Origin: VXPW01 sp965115815
Lineage (GTDB): Bacteria > Pseudomonadota > Alphaproteobacteria > TMED109
Reading direction: 5' to 3'
Length of the DNA stretch: 64,000 nt
NCBI GenBank assembly: GCA_965115815.1
Contig: OZ220465.1
Coordinates: 2,294,001-2,358,000 of the forward strand
Shown: piece by piece, positions 44,939 to 54,020 of the stretch
How positions within the stretch are numbered: the stretch's first letter is position 1
Layout of the letters: each line of letters opens with the position of its first letter
Translations under genes and position numbers: made by a program
Notes under the pieces: generated by a model
Database searches by the model: none
The model's input: only the letters and a program-made list of their open reading frames with translations
What the model was told of the DNA's origin: nothing

Positions 44939-46074
44939 AGGCCCATTTGGTTCCGCTTGGCGAGGTAGTGACCATAATCGCGGGTCAATCCCCTCCAGGA
45001 AACACATACAACGACCATGGTCAAGGACTACCGTTCTTTCAAGGGAAAGCAGATTTCGGAGAGATACATCCCGTTGCCCGGAAGTGGTGTGTAGATCCCA
45101 AGAAGACCGCTGAGGCTGGAGATATCCTGGTGTCAGTTCGTGCCCCAGTAGGTCCTACCGATATTGTGGAGGATCGATGCTGTATTGGACGAGGATTGGC
45201 GGCAGTTCGTCCTGATGAAACTTTAGCATTACGCGATTTCGTGCATTGGAACATCAAGCATCGTCAGCCAGAACTTGTTTCCAAAGGACAAGGAAGCACT
45301 TTTTCTGCAATTGGGAGAAACGATCTGGAATCTCTTAGGATTCCCCTCCCTCCACTCGACGAGCAGCAGCGGATCGCCGGCATCCTGAATCGGGCGGCGA
45401 AGATCGAACGGCTGCGGACGCAGGCGCAGGAACGGATGCGGGAGTTCCTGCCCGCGCTGTTCGTCAGGATGTTCGGCGATCCCGCCACCAACCCAATGGG
45501 GTGGGACACGGCGCATTTGGGCGATGTCTGCACAATGGTCGGAGGCGGCACACCCCGCCGCAGCAATTCGTTCTATTTTGGTGGGCCCATCCCTTGGGCC
45601 ACGCCCACCGACGTTACGGCACTGTCCAGTCTGTTTATCGGTGCCACAAAAGAAACCATCACCGAAATCGCCTTGCGTGAAAGCAGCGCCCGCCTTGTGC
45701 CAGCACGCACGATTCTTCTTACCAGCCGTGCGACCATCGGCTACACAGCCGTAGCGACGGCGCCCATGGCAAACAATCAAGGCTTCATCAACCTGACGTG
45801 CGGTGATCGTCTGTTACCGGAATATCTGGCCAACTGGCTGCCGCTGCGACGCGATTACCTGCTTCACTTGGCAGGAGGCACCACTTTCAAGGAAATTTCG
45901 AAGTCCGTCGTGAAGCAAGTTCGAGTTCCCTTGCCACCGATCGGCGTGCAGAGAAGCTTTGCAGGCATTGCGAAGGAGGTACAAGCCATAATCAAGCACA
46001 TGGCACTTGGCGGCCGGATCGCTGCAACGCTGAATGCCTCCCTCATGTCTCGGCTCTTGGAGGATGCGGCATGA
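44935..46074 (+). CDS. hsdS: Type I specificity subunit HsdS (second system)
   Basis: A 379-residue protein with two target-recognition domains. The first (HLVPLGEVVTIIAGQSPPG) leads to the central PLPPLDEQQRIAGILNRAAKIERLRTQAQ region (about 138-166). The second starts LGDVCTMVGGGTPRRSN and ends PLPPIGVQRSFAGIAKEV. The recognition domains are more AT-rich than hsdR and hsdM, typical of domain exchange. It overlaps the next small gene by ATGA. Confidence 0.92.
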   Translation: MKAHLVPLGEVVTIIAGQSPPGNTYNDHGQGLPFFQGKADFGEIHPVARKWCVDPKKTAEAGDILVSVRAPVGPTDIVEDRCCIGRGLAAVRPDETLALRDFVHWNIKHRQPELVSKGQGSTFSAIGRNDLESLRIPLPPLDEQQRIAGILNRAAKIERLRTQAQERMREFLPALFVRMFGDPATNPMGWDTAHLGDVCTMVGGGTPRRSNSFYFGGPIPWATPTDVTALSSLFIGATKETITEIALRESSARLVPARTILLTSRATIGYTAVATAPMANNQGFINLTCGDRLLPEYLANWLPLRRDYLLHLAGGTTFKEISKSVVKQVRVPLPPIGVQRSFAGIAKEVQAIIKHMALGGRIAATLNASLMSRLLEDAA

Positions 46075-46277
46075 CGACCGACATCGTGGACCGGGAAAGA
46101 AGACGAGAACCGATATTGGAGCCTGCTTGCCATGATAGGCATGAGTGGTTTCAGCCTTGCACTGATATGGAGTGTTTTTTCTGCATTCGATTCCTCAGAA
46201 TATCGCATGTAACCAGATGGCAGTTTGCGCAACGTCCAATTGCTGTAGATCAATCCTTGCTCGCAGAGATTTTCTAA
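46071..46277 (+). CDS. Small uncharacterised protein coupled to hsdS and the ATPase
   Basis: A 68-residue frame whose ATG overlaps the hsdS stop (ATGA) and whose TAA overlaps the next ATG (TAATG). It has a Cys/His cluster (PACHDRHEWFQPCTDMECFFC) that could bind a metal. No family recognised. The position parallels the small gene between hsdM and hsdS in the first operon. Confidence 0.5.
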   Translation: MTTDIVDRERRREPILEPACHDRHEWFQPCTDMECFFCIRFLRISHVTRWQFAQRPIAVDQSLLAEIF

Positions 46278-47971
46278 TGATCCGCCGCATCACAGTCAAG
46301 AACTTCAAACGCTTCCGTGAGCAGTGGTTCGATCTGTCGGATTCGGTTGTTCTGGCCGGACCGAACAATGCCGGAAAATCGACGCTCCTTCAAATGGTCG
46401 CAATGTGGAAGCTGGCCCTGCATCGGTGGATTTCCCAACGAGAGGGAGGCAGGGCGGCCAGGCGTACGGGAGTCGCCATACCACGCGCCGACATCACAGC
46501 TGTGCCGCTTCGGGAAATGAACCTGCTATGGGAAGACCGGAGAGTTACTGGTCCAAAAGGCATGTCTGGAACACCACGACTTATCGAGATTGTCGTGGAG
46601 GGTCTTCAGGATGACCAGCCTTGGAGCTGTGGAATCGAACTCCAATACGCCAATCCGGAGCTGGTGTACGCCAGACCCAAGGGCGCGAAAGGTCTTGATC
46701 GGGAAGCTATCCAGGATTTCCCACCAGCAGCGGCGAAAGATCTGGAAATTGTTCATGTGCCGCCACTCTCGGGGATCGAGCGCGATGAACCCCGGCGCGA
46801 CCGCGGTATGCAAGACCTGCTCGTCGGTCAGGGACGACCTAGTGAGATTCTCAGGAATCTGCTGCTGGAAATAGCCGAGAGTGACCGTACGGAAGACTGG
46901 GAAGCTCTGGCAGAGCAGATCCGAGACTTGTTCCAGGTGGAATTGCTGAAGCCCGTATACTCGCCCGCTCAGCCGTACATCGTGTGTGAATATCGTGAAC
47001 TGAGCCGCAAGACGGGGCGCAGCAGCAGGCCTCTTGACCTCTCCAATGCGGGGAGTGGAACGCTTCAGGTGCTCCTGCTGCTTGCCTTCCTGTATGCGCG
47101 TCCCGCCACGGTCATCCTCCTCGACGAGCCCGACGCGCACCAGCATATCATGTTGCAAGGACAAGTTCACGATCTGATTCGCCGGGTTGCACATGACCGG
47201 AGGGGACAGGTGATCATCGCCACTCACTCCGAGGTTGTGCTTGATGCGACGGAACCGGAACGCGTGCTCGGCTTTTTCGGTGACGCCCCCCGCGCATTGA
47301 CGAGCGAAACGGAACGAGACCAGGTCCGGGAGGCCCTCAAGCGCGTCACGACCACTGATTTACTGCTCGGTCGAGACGCCGGAGGGGTGCTTTATGTGGA
47401 GGGAGAGACGGATGAGAAGATTCTGAAGGCATGGGCGCACATTCTCAATCATGAATCTGACGAGTACTTCAAACGCCCGTTTGTTCACTGGCTTGGTGGA
47501 CGAAGTCTACGCGAGGCGAAAACACATTTTTTTGCAATGAGAGCGGCATTTCCTCGAATTCGAGGGCTTTGTCTGATTGATGGAGACAATCTCGATCAAC
47601 CGGATCAGGAAACAATGAAAGCTGGATTAGAGGTGTTGAGATGGAGGCGCTATGAAATTGAAAATTACCTCTTGCATCCGGAGAGTATTGCGCGGTTCGT
47701 CGATCACCTCCCATTGATGCAGCTTATGGTTGATGAAGCATTCCAGCAGCAGGTGCCCCAAGGAACCGATTGGTTTGGAGATCATGTTGCCCTTACACGC
47801 ATAAAGGCAAGCGAAGAATTCTTGATACCGCTTCTGAGCCATGTCGGAAAAGGTACACGAAAACGCGATTTGTATTTGTTGGCCTCTGTTATGAGTGAAA
47901 ACGAAATCCATCCAGAAGTACGGGAGAAACTGGATGCAATCGCGAGTGTATTGAATCCAGTTGAGAAATGA
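46277..47971 (+). CDS. AAA/ABC-type ATPase with C-terminal TOPRIM (OLD-like)
   Basis: A 564-residue protein. It has Walker A GPNNAGKST (28-36), ABC-type signature LSNAGSGTL (255-263), Walker B VILLDEPDAH (279-288) and a switch His in IIATHSE. From about 370 a TOPRIM-like region has Glu375 (YVEGE) and Asp435/Asp437 (IDGDN). This layout is that of OLD-family nucleases, which include phage-defence effectors such as GajA. Within a type I restriction operon it is probably an added defence effector; no helicase partner (as in Gabija) follows. GC content is lower than in hsdR. Confidence 0.85.
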   Translation: MIRRITVKNFKRFREQWFDLSDSVVLAGPNNAGKSTLLQMVAMWKLALHRWISQREGGRAARRTGVAIPRADITAVPLREMNLLWEDRRVTGPKGMSGTPRLIEIVVEGLQDDQPWSCGIELQYANPELVYARPKGAKGLDREAIQDFPPAAAKDLEIVHVPPLSGIERDEPRRDRGMQDLLVGQGRPSEILRNLLLEIAESDRTEDWEALAEQIRDLFQVELLKPVYSPAQPYIVCEYRELSRKTGRSSRPLDLSNAGSGTLQVLLLLAFLYARPATVILLDEPDAHQHIMLQGQVHDLIRRVAHDRRGQVIIATHSEVVLDATEPERVLGFFGDAPRALTSETERDQVREALKRVTTTDLLLGRDAGGVLYVEGETDEKILKAWAHILNHESDEYFKRPFVHWLGGRSLREAKTHFFAMRAAFPRIRGLCLIDGDNLDQPDQETMKAGLEVLRWRRYEIENYLLHPESIARFVDHLPLMQLMVDEAFQQQVPQGTDWFGDHVALTRIKASEEFLIPLLSHVGKGTRKRDLYLLASVMSENEIHPEVREKLDAIASVLNPVEK

Positions 47972-47975
47972 TGAA

Positions 47976-48392
47976 ATGGCATACACTCCACTCACACGCC
48001 CGGATTCGCTCCCTGGCGCTGTCGGCGCGGCAATCACGGTCGGCGTTGAACCATTGTTGGAAGAAGTTCATTGGATGATTGCCACACCCATCGCACAACC
48101 TGACGACCGAGGACCACATCGGCAATTCCAGTTTTCCGTCGCACTGGCCCTGTTGGCGACGGTGGCGGGTGTGTCCAAAACGCTACTCGATATAAATGGA
48201 GAGAATAGAGATCGAATCTTGTTCCCGCAATGTCTCAATATGTACTTCCCGTGGGATATTGATCCTCCATGCGGCGTGTCATGTGAACATGCTTCAGAGA
48301 TTCTTTATACGGCGTTCCGAAATCCGCTGGTTCACTGCCTTGGCTTTCAAGGCAGAGGAGAACCGGTGGTTCGTATCGGACAAGGTAACTAG
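47976..48392 (+). CDS. HEPN-like protein, 3' end cut by a MITE
   Basis: Starts 4 bp after the ATPase gene. Near the end it reads ILYTAFRNPLVHCLGF, with Arg115 and His120 forming an R-x4-H motif like that of HEPN ribonucleases. The helical N-terminal part (VGVEPLLEEVHWMI) fits that fold. The stop TAG (48390-48392) is made by the junction with the MITE, so the native C-terminus is lost. It may be the toxic or effector partner of the ATPase. HEPN assignment is from the motif alone. Confidence 0.6.
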   Translation: MAYTPLTRPDSLPGAVGAAITVGVEPLLEEVHWMIATPIAQPDDRGPHRQFQFSVALALLATVAGVSKTLLDINGENRDRILFPQCLNMYFPWDIDPPCGVSCEHASEILYTAFRNPLVHCLGFQGRGEPVVRIGQGN

Positions 48393-48585
48393 TGCCTGCC
48401 CGGAAAATCACTAAGAATCGGATTACATGAATGAAAAGCCAATATTGACAGGGCGAAGATTCATCGAATCCAGCCTGATTTCAGCGGAATATGCCGTCAT
48501 ATGCCCTCAAAGAAGGAATCTTCGGTTCTCCAGATTCCAAATATGGTTGCATATACAATGTGCTGTGATTTTCCGTGCAGACACT
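48391..48585. mobile_element. 195-bp MITE, copy 2
   Basis: First element of the tandem array. Ends AGTGCCTGCCCGGAAAATC and the complement-like TTCCGTGCAGACACT. Flanked by AACT (48387-48390 and 48586-48589). It truncates the HEPN-like gene. Confidence 0.92.
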
Positions 48586-48589
48586 AACT

Positions 48590-50404
48590 AGTGCCCGCAC
48601 CGAAAAAGTACAATGGTTTGACTCTGAAAGTGGAATCGTGATATAGAGGGGACGAAGAATCCCGCTTTGATGCGGGAATCGGCCGATGAGGTCGAGAATC
48701 GGCCGGATTTTCGGAAATCTTCGCGAGAATTGCCATGCGAAACGTCATTCGCCTGCAGATGGAATTGGGTCAGGTTGCGATCGAGGAGATCGAGATCGAC
48801 GAGAGCTCGCGGGATGACATTCCGCCGCTGCTGCTCGGGCTTCGGCACGTGTATGCCGACCGGTCGGTTCGTGCCCGGTTGTTCGAGATCTTGGAGCAGG
48901 GGATCCTTCCCGAGGTGTCCCACACGAAAGGGCGTCCCGGCATGGAGCTGTGGAGGATCCTCGTGATGGGTCTCCTGAAGCAGGTCTTGGGGTGTGACTT
49001 CGATCGTCTGCACGAGCTGGTGAACCAACACCATACCGTTCGGAAGTTTCTGGGACACTCCGGCTTCTGGGACGAGACCCGGTACCGGTATCCCACGGTG
49101 GTACACAACGTGAGCCTGCTGACGCCGGACGTGCTGGGGGAGGTGTTGCAGCGGATCGCGGAGAGCGGCCATGCGCTGGTGCGGAAGCGGAAGCGGAAGA
49201 GCGGCCCGGGCGGTCGCCCGTCGGAGGAGCCCCTGCGGGGCCGCTGTGATTCGTTCGTGGTGAAGACGGATGTGCACTTCCCGACGGACGTCAACCTGCT
49301 GTGGGATGCGATGCGTTGCCGGGTGCGCGAGACGGGCCGCTCAGCCCTGCGGGCGGGGGTGTCCGGAGGGCGGCAGTGGCGGCATCGGAGCCGGAGGCTG
49401 CAGCGGCTCTTTCAGAAGGTTCGGCGGACCCGGCGGGCCCGTCCGGGGCCGATCCAGGCGTACCTCGACGCCTGCTGGGAGGAGGTCCGACGGGCGGAAG
49501 CGACGGTTCCTGCGCTTCGGGAGCAAGGCGTCGGAGCCCCCAGGATTCTCCGGATCGAGTCGTACCTCAAGCATGCCCGGAGGCAGCTCGACCAAGTGGA
49601 CCGCCGCCTGCTGAAAGGCGAGAAGATCCCGCAGGAAGAGAAGGTGTTTTCGATCTTCGAGGAGCACACGCGCTGGTGTGTGAAGGGCAAGGCCGGGGTG
49701 CCGGTGGAACTCGGAGTGCCGGTGGCCGTGCTGGAGGACCAGCACGGCTTCCTCCTACACTCCCGGATCCTGTGGGAAGGCGGAGACGTGGATCATGCCG
49801 TACCCATGATCCGGGAAGCGCAGGCCCGCTTCCCCGACCTCCGCCTGTGCAGCTTCGATCGGGGGTTCCACAGTCCCTCCAACCGGATCGCACTGGACGA
49901 ACTGCTGGATCACAACGTGCTTCCGAAGAAGGGAAAACTCGGTCCGACCGACCGGAAACGGGCCGCCGACCCGACGTTCCGGGAGATGCGCCGGCAGCAT
50001 CCGGCCGTGGAGTCCGCCATCAATAATCTCGAGCAGCGCGGCATGGACCGGGTCCTGTCGTATGGGGCGGAGGGTTTTGCGCGGATGGTGGCGCTCTCCA
50101 TGGTGGCCTTCAATGTCCACCGCATCGGGTTGCTGCTGCAGAGACAGGCCCGGGCCCAAGCCCGACGACGACGAAGACGCGCCGCCTGACAGCGGCGCCC
50201 CTCCACCCCGTCCGCGAAGCCCGCCGGGAGCGGGAACGGAGCCGCTCGCCCTAGCGTCCGGATTCTGGGTGGGAAGAGCCCGGATGCCGCTACGAATCGG
50301 CAGGAATCCCCTGGAAACGGAGCGACCGGAGGCCCCGGAGGGTGGGTCCAACCCGAAATTTCGCCGGAAGGGCCGCCAAAATGACCATTTTCGGTGCGGG
50401 CACT
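48590..50404 (+). mobile_element. ISNCY-family element, copy 2
   Basis: An 1815-bp element with AGTGCCCGCACCGAAAA ends, flanked by AACT. Six bases shorter than copy 3 because of one Lys-Arg codon pair fewer in its transposase. Same family as copies at 13273 and 50807. Confidence 0.92.
48735..50189 (+). CDS. ISNCY-family transposase (copy 2)
   Basis: 484 residues, intact, nearly identical to the copy at 13418 (for example ESSRDDIPPLL for ENSRDDIPPLL and HSGFWDE for HSDFWDE). It has two Lys-Arg pairs where the other copies have three. Confidence 0.88.
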   Translation: MRNVIRLQMELGQVAIEEIEIDESSRDDIPPLLLGLRHVYADRSVRARLFEILEQGILPEVSHTKGRPGMELWRILVMGLLKQVLGCDFDRLHELVNQHHTVRKFLGHSGFWDETRYRYPTVVHNVSLLTPDVLGEVLQRIAESGHALVRKRKRKSGPGGRPSEEPLRGRCDSFVVKTDVHFPTDVNLLWDAMRCRVRETGRSALRAGVSGGRQWRHRSRRLQRLFQKVRRTRRARPGPIQAYLDACWEEVRRAEATVPALREQGVGAPRILRIESYLKHARRQLDQVDRRLLKGEKIPQEEKVFSIFEEHTRWCVKGKAGVPVELGVPVAVLEDQHGFLLHSRILWEGGDVDHAVPMIREAQARFPDLRLCSFDRGFHSPSNRIALDELLDHNVLPKKGKLGPTDRKRAADPTFREMRRQHPAVESAINNLEQRGMDRVLSYGAEGFARMVALSMVAFNVHRIGLLLQRQARAQARRRRRRAA

Positions 50405-50408
50405 AACT

Positions 50409-50603
50409 AGTGCCTGCACGGAAAATCCCTAAGAGTCTGATTACATGAATGGAAAGCCAATATTGACAGGGCGAAGATTCATCGAATCCAGCCTGATTTC
50501 AGCGGAATATGTCGTCATATGCCATCAAAGAAGGAATCTTCGGTTCCCCAGATTCCAAATATGGTTGCATATACAATGTGTTGTGATTTTCCGTGCAGAC
50601 ACT
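50409..50603. mobile_element. 195-bp MITE, copy 3
   Basis: Same length and ends as copies 1, 2 and 4, with its own substitutions (AGTGCCTGCACGG start). Flanked by AACT at 50405-50408 and 50604-50607. Confidence 0.92.
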
Positions 50604-50607
50604 AACT

Positions 50608-50802
50608 AGTGCCTGCCCGGAAAATCCCTAAGATTTGGATTACATGAATGAAAGCCCAATATTAACAGGGCGAAGATTCATCGAATCCAGCCTGATTTCA
50701 GCGGAATATGCCGTCATATGCCCTCAAAGAAGGAATCTTCGGTTCTCCAGATTCCAAATATGCTTACATATACAATGTGTTGTGATTTTCCGTGCAGACA
50801 CT
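50608..50802. mobile_element. 195-bp MITE, copy 4
   Basis: Directly follows copy 3 in the same orientation, separated only by AACT, and is followed by AACT (50803-50806). Differs from copy 3 by about a dozen bases, so it arose by independent insertion rather than recent tandem duplication. Confidence 0.92.
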
Positions 50803-50806
50803 AACT

Positions 50807-52627
50807 AGTGCCCGCACCGAAAATGGTCATTTTGGCGGCCCTTCCGGCGAAATTTCGGGTTGGACCCACCCTCCGGGGCCTCCGGTCGCTCCGTTTCCAA
50901 GGGATTCCTGCCGATTCGCAGCGGCATCCGGGCCCTTCCCACCCAGAATCCGGACGCCAGGGCGAGCGGTTCCGTTCCCGCTCACGGCGGGCTTCGCGGA
51001 CGGGGTGGAGGGGCGCCGCTGTCAGGCGGCGCGTCTTCGTCGTCGTCGGGCTTGGGCCCGGGCCTGTCTCTGCAGCAGCAACCCGATGCGGTGGACATTG
51101 AAGGCCACCATGGAGAGCGCCACCATCCGCGCAAAACCCTCCGCCCCATACGACAGGACCCGGTCCATGCCGCGCTGCTCGAGATTATTGATGGCGGACT
51201 CCACGGCCGGATGCTGCCGGCGCATCTCCCGGAACGTCGGGTCGGCGGCCCGTTTCCGGTCGGCCGGACCGAGTTTTCCCTTCTTCGGAAGCACGTTGTG
51301 ATCCAGCAGTTCGTCCAGTGCGATCCGGTTGGAGGGACTGTGGAACCCCCGATCGAAGCTGCACAGGCGGAGGTCGGGGAAGCGGGCCTGCGCTTCCCGG
51401 ATCATGGGTACGGCATGATCCACGTCTCCGCCTTCCCACAGGATCCGGGAGTGTAGGAGGAAGCCGTGCTGGTCCTCCAGCACGGCCACCGGCACTCCGA
51501 GTTCCACCGGAACCCCGGCCTTGCCCTTCACACACCAGCGCGTGTGCTCCTCGAAGATCGAAAACACCTTCTCTTCCTGCGGGATCTTCTCGCCTTTCAG
51601 CAGGCGGCGGTCCACTTGGTCGAGCTGCCTCCGGGCATGCTTGAGGTACGACTCGATCCGGAGAATCCTGGGGGCTCCGACGCCTTGCTCTCGAAGCGCG
51701 GGAACCGTCGCTTCCGCCCGTCGGACCTCCTCCCAGCAGGCGTCGAGGTACGCCTGGATCGGCCCCGGACGGGCCCGCCGGGTCCGCCGAACCTTCTGAA
51801 AGAGCCGCTGCAGCCTCCGGCTCCGATGCCGCCACTGCCGCCCTCCGGACACCCCCGCCCGCAGGGCTGAGCGGCCCGTCTCGCGCACCAGGCAACGCAT
51901 CGCATCCCACAGCAGGTTGACATCCGTCGGGAAGTGCACATCCGTCTTCACCACGAACGAATCACAGCGGCCCCGCAGGGGCTCCTTCGACGGGCGACCG
52001 CCCGGGCCGCTCTTCCGCTTCCGCTTCCGCTTCCGCACCAGCGCATGGCCGCTCTCCGCGATCAGCTGCAACACCTTCCCCAGCACGTCCGGCGTCAGCA
52101 GGCTCACGTTGGGTACCACCGTGGGATACCGGTACCGGGTCTCGTCCCAGAAGCCGGAGTGTCCCAGAAACTTCCGAACGGTATGGTGTTGGTTCACCAG
52201 CTCGTGCAGACGATCGAAGTCACACCCCAGGACCTGCTTCAGGAGACCCATCACGAGGATCCTCCACAGCTCCATGCCGGGACGCCCTTTCGTGTGGGAC
52301 ACCTCGGGAAGGATCCCCTGCTCCAGGATCTCGAACAACCGGGCACGAACCGACCGGTCGGCATACACGTGCCGAAGCCCGAGCAGCAGCGGCGGAATGT
52401 CATCCCGCGAGTTCTCGTCGATCTCGATCTCCTCGATCGCAACCTGACCCAATTCCATCTGCAGGCGAATGACGTTTCGCATGGCAATTCTCGCGAAGAT
52501 TCCCGAAAATCCGGCCGATTCTCGACCGCATCGGCCGATTCCCGCATCAAAGCGGGATTCTTCGTCCCCTCTATATCACGATTCCACTTTCAGAGTCAAA
52601 CCATTGTACTTTTTCGGTGCGGGCACT
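50807..52627 (-). mobile_element. ISNCY-family element, copy 3, inverted
   Basis: An 1821-bp element in opposite orientation to copy 2, flanked by AACT (50803-50806 and 52628-52631). The two copies form 1.8-kb inverted arms around a 400-bp MITE pair, a structure prone to inversion or deletion. Its outer AACT overlaps the TA at the end of IS630 copy 2. Confidence 0.92.
51022..52482 (-). CDS. ISNCY-family transposase (copy 3)
   Basis: 486 residues, intact, three Lys-Arg pairs as in copy 1. Differs from copy 2 at several positions, so the array was not made by simple duplication of one element. Confidence 0.88.
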   Translation of the reverse strand: MRNVIRLQMELGQVAIEEIEIDENSRDDIPPLLLGLRHVYADRSVRARLFEILEQGILPEVSHTKGRPGMELWRILVMGLLKQVLGCDFDRLHELVNQHHTVRKFLGHSGFWDETRYRYPTVVPNVSLLTPDVLGKVLQLIAESGHALVRKRKRKRKSGPGGRPSKEPLRGRCDSFVVKTDVHFPTDVNLLWDAMRCLVRETGRSALRAGVSGGRQWRHRSRRLQRLFQKVRRTRRARPGPIQAYLDACWEEVRRAEATVPALREQGVGAPRILRIESYLKHARRQLDQVDRRLLKGEKIPQEEKVFSIFEEHTRWCVKGKAGVPVELGVPVAVLEDQHGFLLHSRILWEGGDVDHAVPMIREAQARFPDLRLCSFDRGFHSPSNRIALDELLDHNVLPKKGKLGPADRKRAADPTFREMRRQHPAVESAINNLEQRGMDRVLSYGAEGFARMVALSMVAFNVHRIGLLLQRQARAQARRRRRRAA

Positions 52628-52643
52628 AACTAGTAGTAAAGAA

Positions 52644-53341
52644 TCATTGGATTGATGGGTATAGAGACTTCAGTTTCACCCGGGCGTCTGCCGTCGTGAA
52701 CCGCCAGTCGACGGTGCCGCCGGCCGCGTTGCGGCGCTTGACCCACGCCGCGGTCTCCCGCAGCATGGTGGCGCGATCAGGAATGCGTCGTCGAAGACAC
52801 TGTCGCGACAACGCGCCGATTTCGATTTCGGCCATGTTGAGCCAGCTTCCGTGCTTCGGCGTGTACCGAAACTCGAACCGCTTTCGCACCCGCATGGCCT
52901 CCCGGGGTGCAAAGGCTTCATACAACGACGCGGGGCCGTGTGTGTTCAGATTGTCCATGACCAGTACAATCTTCTTTCCGGGGATAGGATCGTCCGCGAG
53001 TTCCCGGATGAACTGCGCCCAGTCCCGCGCCGTGCGGCGATCGGTGACCTTTACCGTACGCCAATTTTCGTTGGGCGCGAACGCCAGGAAGAGATTGGCC
53101 GTACCGTTTCGCTCGTATTCGTAGTCGACGATTTCCGGCTGCCCGGGCCGCACGGGACGGGGAAGGCGGGTTTCCTTCGTCTGCTGCCGGCTGGTCTCAT
53201 CCATGCAGACCAGGACCTCGTCTTCGGCAAAATCCCGCTGGTACGTGTCCAGCACCTCCTCCATCGCCGCCACGAACGGCGCATTGCGGCTCGGGGGAAT
53301 GCACCAGTACTGCTTCAGCCAAGGCTTGATCTCCTTTTTTT
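52644..53341 (-). CDS. IS630 transposase OrfB (catalytic half, copy 2)
   Basis: Holds DDE residues in VCMDETSRQQ, LVMDNLNTHGPASLYEAF and TPKHGSWLNMAEIE. It follows the N-terminal half without a start codon of its own: the frame opens at the A7 run (plus-strand T7 at 53335-53341) with EIKPWLKQYW. Dropping one A from the run would join it to OrfA, so ribosomal or transcriptional slippage is the probable way to a full transposase. A local ATG at 53273 would omit the first part. Confidence 0.82.
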
Positions 53342-53784
53342 AGAGTCTTCCGTACCGTTTCTTTCGAGATGCTCTCGACGATCTCCATCTCCATCAGACG
53401 ACCGGCCAGCAGCTTCAGCGTCCAGCGGACACAACCTTCGGGCGGGGAAGAACAGGCCAGAGCCACCAGCTTCGCTTCCTTCGCCCCGTCCAGGAGTTTC
53501 GGTCGGCGGTTCTCCTGCTCCCGGCGGCGGAGAGAGGCCTCCAAACCCTCCAGAACACAGCGCTTGCGCAGGCGTTCGACCGTCGAAGCACCGATGCCCA
53601 GGCCGCGCGCGATGTCGACATCCCGGAGTTTGCCGCCGTCGTGCCCTTCGTCCGCCATCAGGAGAATCTGCGCCCGACGACGACGCCAGGCGGCTCCGGT
53701 ACCGTCGACGATCGCCTGGAGTTCCCGGCGCTCCGGCACCGAAAGGCTCACTCGATAGAGCTTCCTACCCTGAGGGTTGGCCAT
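53197..53784 (-). CDS. IS630 transposase OrfA (DNA-binding half, copy 2)
   Basis: Starts at ATG 53784 (MANPQGRKLYRVSLSVPERR). It carries the helix-turn-helix DVDIARGLGIGASTVERLRK and EGCVRWTLKLLAGRL, ending ISKETVRKTLKK at the A7 run. Without slippage it continues about 45 codons out of register to a stop at 53197. Copy 1 has the same A7 and the same frame relation, which argues for a programmed shift instead of decay. Confidence 0.82.
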   Translation of the reverse strand: MANPQGRKLYRVSLSVPERRELQAIVDGTGAAWRRRRAQILLMADEGHDGGKLRDVDIARGLGIGASTVERLRKRCVLEGLEASLRRREQENRRPKLLDGAKEAKLVALACSSPPEGCVRWTLKLLAGRLMEMEIVESISKETVRKTLKKGDQALAEAVLVHSPEPQCAVRGGDGGGAGHVPAGFCRRRGPGLHG

Positions 53785-54020
53785 GATCCACTCCGATCCC
53801 CGCACCGAACCCCTGCAGACAGGCTCGGTTCCCGGAAACCGGATCCGTCCGATCCCCAAGAGAGCATGAGCGCCTGCATGTTCGGCATCGGGTCTGTGGG
53901 GATGAACAAAAAAGTGCCGTACCGATCGGGCGCTCACGCGTACCGACACGGACCGACACGGAAATCTTGCCAGAATACTATCGTCAGTTCAACGTTTCCG
54001 TACTACTAGGAGATTTCACC

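Larger units (their letters stand above)
52633..54006 (-). mobile_element. IS630-family element, copy 2, uninterrupted
   Basis: 1374 bp flanked by TA (52631-52632 and 54007-54008). The right end is the complement of GTAGTACGGAAA; the left end has changed to GTAGTAAAGAAT. It provides the template for reconstructing copy 1. Its right end lies 14 bp before the RTX gene start. Short ACCGACACGG repeats occur near 53940-53960. Confidence 0.9.

Noticed and set aside
46277..48392. Gabija (GajAB) system
   Set aside because: The ATPase/TOPRIM protein resembles GajA, but the following gene is not a UvrD-type helicase.
50409..50802. MITE copies 3 and 4 as a simple tandem duplication
   Set aside because: They differ at about a dozen positions and are separated by the same AACT as the ISNCY elements, so independent insertions fit better.
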